The notes below the pieces were generated by a model. The model made no database searches and had not been told where the DNA came from. It was given only the letters and a program-made list of their open reading frames with translations. Shown here in pieces: positions 6,061 to 9,529 of a DNA stretch of 9,529 bases. Positions within the stretch are counted from its first letter, which is position 1. Every line of letters begins with the position of its first letter. Source of the stretch: Sphingomonas sp. (GTDB lineage: Bacteria; Pseudomonadota; Alphaproteobacteria; Sphingomonadales; Sphingomonadaceae); assembly GCA_013812805.1 (NCBI GenBank), contig JACCSV010000234.1:1-9529 (forward strand), in the 5' to 3' direction. Made by a program: the position numbers and the translations under genes.

Positions 6061-7110
6061 ATGGACGCAGCCCCTCGGATCGCCGTCGACGCAATGGGTG
6101 GAGACAGCGGCCCAGCGGCGATAGTCGCCGGAATTGCCCGCGCCCACCGCACCGACAGCAGCCTTCAATTCCTGATCTATGGCGACAAGAAGCTGATCAA
6201 GCCGGAGCTGGACAAGCATCAGCGCGTCGCCGCCTCGGCCGAAATCGTCCACACCGCCGAATTCATCACTTCGAGCGAGAAGCCGAGCCAGGCGATCCGC
6301 CGCGCCAAGACGACGTCGCTGGGAATGGCGATCAACGCGGTGAAGGAAGGCAAGGCGAGCGCCGCGGTCTCGGGCGGCAACACCGGTGCGATGATGGCGA
6401 TGGCGAAGCTGGCGCTCCGCACCATGCCCGGCATCGACCGGCCGGCTCTCGCCGCGCTGCTGCCGACGCTTGGTGATACCGACATGGTAATGCTCGACCT
6501 GGGCGCCAACACCGAGTGCGACGCTCAAAACCTCGTACAGTTTGCGGTCATGGGCTCGGCCTATGCTCGGACCGTGCTGTCGATCAACAAACCCCGGGTG
6601 AAGCTGCTCAACATCGGCACCGAAGAATTGAAGGGCACCGATGAATTGAAGGAAGCCGCGGCAATGCTTCGCGAAGCCGACTTCCTGCCGCTTCGCTTCG
6701 ATGGCTTCACCGAAGGCGACCAGCTGTCGCGCGGACATATCGATGTCGTCGTCACCGACGGCTTTTCTGGCAACATCGCGCTGAAGACCGCCGAGGGCAC
6801 GGCGCGGTTCGTCACCGACCTGCTTCGTCGCGCGTTCAAGAGCTCGTTTCGATCGAAAGCCGGCTTCGCTCTGTCGCGCCCGGCGCTCAACCTGCTGAAG
6901 GTCCATCTCGACCCCAATAACCACAACGGCGCCGTCTTCCTCGGGCTCAACGGCCTGGTGGTGAAGAGCCACGGAGCGGCGACCGCCAAGGGCGTTGCCA
7001 ACGCGCTTGGAGTCGCGGCGCGGATGGTCCGCAACGACATCACCCGCAAGATCGGCGACGATCTCGATAACTTTCGCGCCCACGCCTTCAACGGCGTCGC
7101 CGCAAAATGA
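6061..7110 (+). CDS. plsX: Phosphate acyltransferase PlsX
   Basis: This 349-residue protein converts acyl-ACP and phosphate to acyl-phosphate, the acyl donor used by PlsY for the first acylation of glycerol-3-phosphate. It is a peripheral, membrane-associated enzyme. Family motifs appear in order: VDAMGGDSGP (9-18), SGGNTGA (104-110), LDLGAN (145-150), NIGTEELKGT (184-193), VTDGFSGNI (231-239) and NGLVVKSHG (297-305). The length is normal. ATG 6061 is preceded by GAGG (6041-6044) and AGGGG (6047-6051), the latter 9 nt away. The TGA overlaps the fabH start by 4 nt (ATGA), so phospholipid and fatty-acid initiation enzymes are made together. Confidence 0.97.
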   Translation: MDAAPRIAVDAMGGDSGPAAIVAGIARAHRTDSSLQFLIYGDKKLIKPELDKHQRVAASAEIVHTAEFITSSEKPSQAIRRAKTTSLGMAINAVKEGKASAAVSGGNTGAMMAMAKLALRTMPGIDRPALAALLPTLGDTDMVMLDLGANTECDAQNLVQFAVMGSAYARTVLSINKPRVKLLNIGTEELKGTDELKEAAAMLREADFLPLRFDGFTEGDQLSRGHIDVVVTDGFSGNIALKTAEGTARFVTDLLRRAFKSSFRSKAGFALSRPALNLLKVHLDPNNHNGAVFLGLNGLVVKSHGAATAKGVANALGVAARMVRNDITRKIGDDLDNFRAHAFNGVAAK

Positions 7111-8066
7111 CCGTCCGCTCGGTCATTGCCGGAGTCGGCTCGGCGCTGCCCGAGCGGCGGATGGACAATGCCGAGCTGGCGGCGACCCTCGACACGTCCG
7201 ATGCGTGGATCGTCGAGCGGACGGGTATCAAGAGCCGCTATATCGCCGGCGACGGCGAGACGACCGCGACGCTTGCCATCGACGCCTCCCGCAAGGCGCT
7301 TGCCGATGCCGGGGTTGAGGCTAGCGAAGTCGGCCTGATCGTCCTTGCCACCGCGACCCCGGACCAGACCTTTCCCTCGTCCGCGACGAAGGTGCAGGCG
7401 GCGCTTGGAATCGACGATTGCGTCGCCTTCGACGTCCACGCCGTGTGTACCGGCTTTCTCTACGCGCTGACCGTCGCCGATTCGATGCTGCGCTCGGGCG
7501 CCGCCACCAGCGCGCTGGTGATCGGCTCGGAAACCTTCAGCCGTATTCTCGACTGGGAAGACCGCGGCACCTGTGTCCTGTTCGGCGACGGTGCGGGAGC
7601 GGTCGTGCTGCGTTCCGAAGACGGCGAGCGCGGAATTCTCGCTACCAGGCTTCACGCTGACGGACGCCACAACGACCTGTTGTTCGTGGATGGCGGCCCA
7701 TCGACGACGGGGACGGTCGGAAAGTTGCGGATGAAGGGCCGCGAGGTCTTCCGCCACGCCGTCGTCAACCTTGCCGATGTGCTGGGCGAGGTCCTCGGCG
7801 CTGCCGGCCTGTCCACGGCCGACGTCGATTGGGTGGTGCCGCACCAAGCAAATGCGCGAATTCTCGACGCTACGGCGAAAAAATTGGGCCTTTCGCCGGA
7901 AAAGGTTGTCGTCACCGTCGATCGGCATGCCAATACATCGGCGGCGTCGGTTCCGCTGGCGCTGGACGCGGCCGTCCGTGACGGCCGGATCAAGCGCGGC
8001 GACGTCGTCGTGCTCGAAGCGATGGGTGGTGGATTTACTTGGGGTGCTGCAGTGCTCAGGTATTGA
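7107..8066 (+). CDS. fabH: Beta-ketoacyl-ACP synthase III
   Basis: This 319-residue thiolase-fold enzyme condenses acetyl-CoA with malonyl-ACP to start type II fatty acid synthesis. The catalytic triad is C114 (HAVCTGF), H246 (VPHQANARI) and N276 (RHANTSAAS). Other FabH hallmarks are the N-terminal DAWIVERTGIKSR (32-44), the ATATPDQTFPS segment (81-91), FGDGAGAVVL (159-168) and the C-terminal GGGFTWGAAVLRY. The length is typical and the protein is cytoplasmic. It overlaps plsX by 4 nt, which indicates translational coupling. Its stop is followed by a 105-nt gap with an inverted repeat and a candidate promoter before ihfA. Confidence 0.97.
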   Translation: MTVRSVIAGVGSALPERRMDNAELAATLDTSDAWIVERTGIKSRYIAGDGETTATLAIDASRKALADAGVEASEVGLIVLATATPDQTFPSSATKVQAALGIDDCVAFDVHAVCTGFLYALTVADSMLRSGAATSALVIGSETFSRILDWEDRGTCVLFGDGAGAVVLRSEDGERGILATRLHADGRHNDLLFVDGGPSTTGTVGKLRMKGREVFRHAVVNLADVLGEVLGAAGLSTADVDWVVPHQANARILDATAKKLGLSPEKVVVTVDRHANTSAASVPLALDAAVRDGRIKRGDVVVLEAMGGGFTWGAAVLRY

Positions 8067-8075
8067 TAAACTTGA

Positions 8076-8100
8076 GCAATTCGGGCTTATGTCGAATTGC
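8076..8100. repeat. Perfect 8-bp inverted repeat upstream of ihfA
   Basis: GCAATTCG (8076-8083) and CGAATTGC (8093-8100) are perfect inverted copies separated by 9 nt. The distance between half-site centres is 17 nt, under two helical turns. The right half overlaps the candidate -35 box at 8097-8102. No T tract follows directly, so it looks more like an operator than an intrinsic terminator, though a transcript hairpin after fabH is also possible. Confidence 0.5.
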
Positions 8101-8125
8101 CGACAGGGAAAAGTTTTGTTAATGT
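8097..8125 (+). promoter_or_regulatory. Candidate promoter of ihfA-merR
   Basis: TTGCCG (8097-8102) and TAATGT (8120-8125) are spaced by exactly 17 nt. The -35 keeps TTG, and the -10 keeps the most conserved first, second and last bases of TATAAT. It is the most AT-rich stretch between fabH and ihfA and lies about 45 nt upstream of the ihfA start. It is a visual match only. Confidence 0.4.
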
Positions 8126-8132
8126 TGCAATT

Positions 8133-8150
8133 AGCGCCGGCCGGAGCGCT
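8133..8150 (+). repeat. Hairpin in the presumed ihfA 5' untranslated region
   Basis: AGCGC (8133-8137) and GCGCT (8146-8150) form a perfect 5-bp stem around an 8-nt loop containing CGGCCG. It lies between the candidate -10 element and the ihfA Shine-Dalgarno, so it would be in the mRNA leader. No strong T run follows. It may be chance in GC-rich DNA. Confidence 0.3.
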
Positions 8151-8157
8151 TTAGTGC

Positions 8158-8164
8158 GGGGGAG
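8158..8164 (+). promoter_or_regulatory. Ribosome binding site of ihfA
   Basis: GGGGGAG ends 7 nt before ATG 8172. It decides the start against a TTG at 8097 in the same frame, which would give a 25-residue extension unlike any IHF and would lie within the candidate promoter. Confidence 0.65.
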
Positions 8165-8171
8165 AGAGAAA

Positions 8172-8501
8172 ATGGCCGATTTGGGAATAGTGCGCGTAAG
8201 CGGGGACAATACGCTGTCTGGCACTCTGACGCGGGCGGATCTCGCCGACGTCGTCCATCGCAATCTCGGGCTGTCACGCGCCGAGTCGGCGGGTCTCGTC
8301 GAACGAGTGCTGCACCACCTGTGCCACTCGCTTTCGGATGGCCAGAACGTCAAGATTTCCGGCTTCGGCAGCTTCATCCTTCGCGACAAGGGCGAGCGCG
8401 TCGGCCGCAACCCGAAGACCGGAATCGAAGTGCCGATCGCGCCAAGGCGCGTGATGACCTTCCGCGCCAGCCAGATTCTTCGCGACAAGATCGCCAAGTA
8501 A
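8172..8501 (+). CDS. ihfA: Integration host factor subunit alpha
   Basis: This 109-residue HU/IHF-fold protein dimerises with IhfB to bend DNA at specific sites, affecting transcription, replication and recombination. The conserved core starts at TLTRADLAD (18-26). It has KISGFGSF (61-68), the DNA-contacting arm with GRNPKTG (78-84) and the alpha-type sequence PIAPRRVMTFRAS (88-100). About 15 residues (MADLGIVRVSGDNTL…) precede the position where E. coli IhfA begins; the strong GGGGGAG supports the ATG at 8172, so this extension is probably real. The merR gene starts 8 nt after the stop. The inverted repeat and hairpin upstream could serve its control. Confidence 0.95.
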   Translation: MADLGIVRVSGDNTLSGTLTRADLADVVHRNLGLSRAESAGLVERVLHHLCHSLSDGQNVKISGFGSFILRDKGERVGRNPKTGIEVPIAPRRVMTFRASQILRDKIAK

Positions 8502-8509
8502 CGCTGCGG

Positions 8510-8884
8510 GTGGCGAGCGCCGAAAAGGGTCCGGGCGCGTTCAAGACGATCGGCGAGCTTTCCGCCGAACTCGGCGTCGCCCAGCACATATTGCGCTATT
8601 GGGAAACCAAGTTCCCGCAGCTCAAACCGCTGCAGCGTGCCGGCAACCGCCGCTATTATCGGACGTCGGACGTGGATCTGGCGCGCCGGATCAATCGGCT
8701 GCTCAACGAAGAAGGCTACACCGTCCGCGGTGTGCAGAAGCTGCTCGTGGTGAAAGCTGGCGTCGCGGGCGCCGAGCAAGCGCCTGAAAGCGTTCGACAG
8801 CCGGCGCCCGCCCAGCCCGCCGGGGTGGATGTCGATCGGCTGCGCGAGATCCGCAATCACCTGGCCTCGGCGCTGGACCTTTAA
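8510..8884 (+). CDS. MerR-family transcriptional regulator
   Basis: This 124-residue protein carries an N-terminal winged helix-turn-helix of MerR type (about 11-80): FKTIGELSAELGV, then ILRYWETKFPQL, then the wing AGNRRYYRTSDV, then a helix ending GYTVRGVQKLL. A Pro/Ala/Gln-rich linker (about 85-106) leads to a short C-terminal helix. No metal-binding cysteines are present, so it is not a classical metal-sensing MerR; the effector is unknown. In many alphaproteobacteria such a regulator follows ihfA, as here. I chose GTG 8510, the only usual start codon between the ihfA stop and the domain. There is no good Shine-Dalgarno, so translation may depend on coupling to ihfA. It ends 3 nt from the stop of the convergent phosphatase gene. 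Confidence 0.88.
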   Translation: MASAEKGPGAFKTIGELSAELGVAQHILRYWETKFPQLKPLQRAGNRRYYRTSDVDLARRINRLLNEEGYTVRGVQKLLVVKAGVAGAEQAPESVRQPAPAQPAGVDVDRLREIRNHLASALDL

Positions 8885-8887
8885 CGC

Positions 8888-9400
8888 TCAGTCCAGTTCA
8901 CGCGGGCGGAGGAATCGCAGAAGGTCGCCGCCGACCGCGGCCTGCGGCCAGGTTGAGGTGTGCAGGCCGATTTCGACGAGTGAGCCGGTCGGCAGGTTAG
9001 GCGCCAGCGCTTCTCTGAACACCGAGCCGCTGCCCTTGGTGAGTTGCATCGCCAGCTCGTGCAGCCCGGGATTGTGGCCGACCAGCAGCAGCCGTTCGAC
9101 CTGCACGGGTATTGCGGCGATGATATCGAGCAGATCCTTGGACGACGCTGCATAGAGCTTCGGCTCGGGTTGCGAATCGAAGTCGACTCCCCAACCCTCG
9201 CGGATTCCGGCCAACGTCTCGGCCGCGCGCCGTGCCGGGCTGACCAGCACCAGGTCGTAGGCGAGCCCGAGCTTACCAAACTCCTCGCCCATCCGCTTCG
9301 CGGCCGCTCGCCCGCGCGCGTTGAGCGGGCGGTCAAAGTCGCCAAGCGCCGGATCGTCCCAGCTCGACTTGGCGTGGCGCAGCAGGCCCAGCCGCTTCAC
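8888..9400 (-). CDS. SixA-like histidine phosphatase family protein
   Basis: This 170-residue protein belongs to the histidine phosphatase (RHG) superfamily. The nucleophile is H9 in LLRHAKSSWDD; R57 in SPARRAAET and H109 in VGHNPGLHEL complete the phosphate pocket, with R8 next to the nucleophile. The RHAKSSW opening and small size are those of SixA-like proteins; E. coli SixA dephosphorylates histidine-phosphorylated proteins. The substrate here is unknown. The start is GTG 9400, whose last bases overlap the TGA of the upstream minus-strand gene (GTGA, 4 nt), indicating coupling. The stop lies 3 nt from that of the convergent merR gene, with no terminator visible between them. Confidence 0.9.
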   Translation of the reverse strand: MKRLGLLRHAKSSWDDPALGDFDRPLNARGRAAAKRMGEEFGKLGLAYDLVLVSPARRAAETLAGIREGWGVDFDSQPEPKLYAASSKDLLDIIAAIPVQVERLLLVGHNPGLHELAMQLTKGSGSVFREALAPNLPTGSLVEIGLHTSTWPQAAVGGDLLRFLRPRELD

Positions 9401-9529
9401 GGGCTCACCATCGCCGCAGGCTGATCCACCGGGCGCGACAGTCGCGACTGCACCCGCGCAATCGCCTCGTCGAGCGGCACCCGGCCGACCTCGACGCCGG
9501 GTGGAAAGGCGCGAAGCAGGCGCGACGGC
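9397..9529 (-). CDS. C-terminal end of an unidentified protein (partial)
   Basis: A frame entering from the right edge on the minus strand is open for 43 codons and stops at TGA (9399-9397). Its third codon positions are almost all G/C and the peptide looks protein-like (…PPGVEVGRVPLDEAIARVQ…), so it is very probably coding. The stop overlaps the GTG of the histidine phosphatase by 4 nt, so both genes are likely one operon. I do not recognise the family from this tail. Confidence 0.6.
   Translation of the reverse strand, partial: PSRLLRAFPPGVEVGRVPLDEAIARVQSRLSRPVDQPAAMVSP

Noticed and set aside
6561..7928. 455-codon minus-strand frame opposite plsX and fabH
   Set aside because: Both plus-strand genes are complete with all motifs; the antisense frame shows no known domain.
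8056..8068. Possible IHF binding site at the fabH stop (reverse of WATCAA-N4-TTR)
   Set aside because: It misses one consensus position (TCA instead of YAA) and lies partly in the fabH coding end, and the consensus is too short to mean much; IHF autoregulation remains only a thought.
1..9529. Search for tRNA genes, CRISPR repeats, insertion-sequence ends, phage or toxin-antitoxin genes
   Set aside because: None was seen. The window is densely coding with housekeeping and peptidase genes, and no repeated units or transposase-like frames were recognised.

Overview
The window comes from a GC-rich alphaproteobacterium, most likely of the order Sphingomonadales. The evidence is strong G/C preference at third codon positions, the gene order rpmF-plsX-fabH-ihfA-merR, and the sequence character of the peptidases and of PdeM. 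The genes are densely packed: many starts overlap the preceding stop by 1-4 nt. No rRNA, tRNA, CRISPR array, insertion sequence or prophage gene was seen. I read it as an ordinary chromosomal core region, with a few small points worth a second look.

Left part (1-1543, + strand): the tail of an unidentified gene, a small lipoprotein, a DEDDh 3'-5' exoribonuclease (Rv2179c-like) and the calcineurin-type nuclease PdeM. The last three lie close together and may be co-transcribed. On the opposite strand, sharing a CTAG with the end of pdeM, is an 82-codon gene (1540-1788). It looks like only the N-terminal piece of a class IV aminotransferase of the kind fused to PabB, yet it has a strong ribosome binding site and intact codon use.

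Middle (1864-5710, + strand): a three-gene, translationally coupled unit. It encodes an exported M19 (renal-type) dipeptidase, an exported S9 prolyl-oligopeptidase-family peptidase and a cytoplasmic YcbL/glyoxalase-II-type metallo-beta-lactamase-fold hydrolase. The two peptidases would together break exogenous peptides into amino acids in the cell envelope.

Right part (5853-8884, + strand): ribosomal protein L32 (rpmF), acyl-phosphate synthase PlsX, ketoacyl-ACP synthase III FabH, integration host factor alpha (ihfA) and a MerR-type regulator. This conserved cluster links translation, fatty acid and phospholipid initiation, and DNA architecture. The rpmF leader has a hairpin followed by eight T residues, and the fabH-ihfA gap has a perfect 8-bp inverted repeat overlapping a candidate -35 element.

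Right edge (8888-9529, - strand): a SixA-like histidine phosphatase that ends 3 nt from the merR stop, preceded with a 4-nt overlap by the C-terminus of an unidentified gene cut off by the window end.
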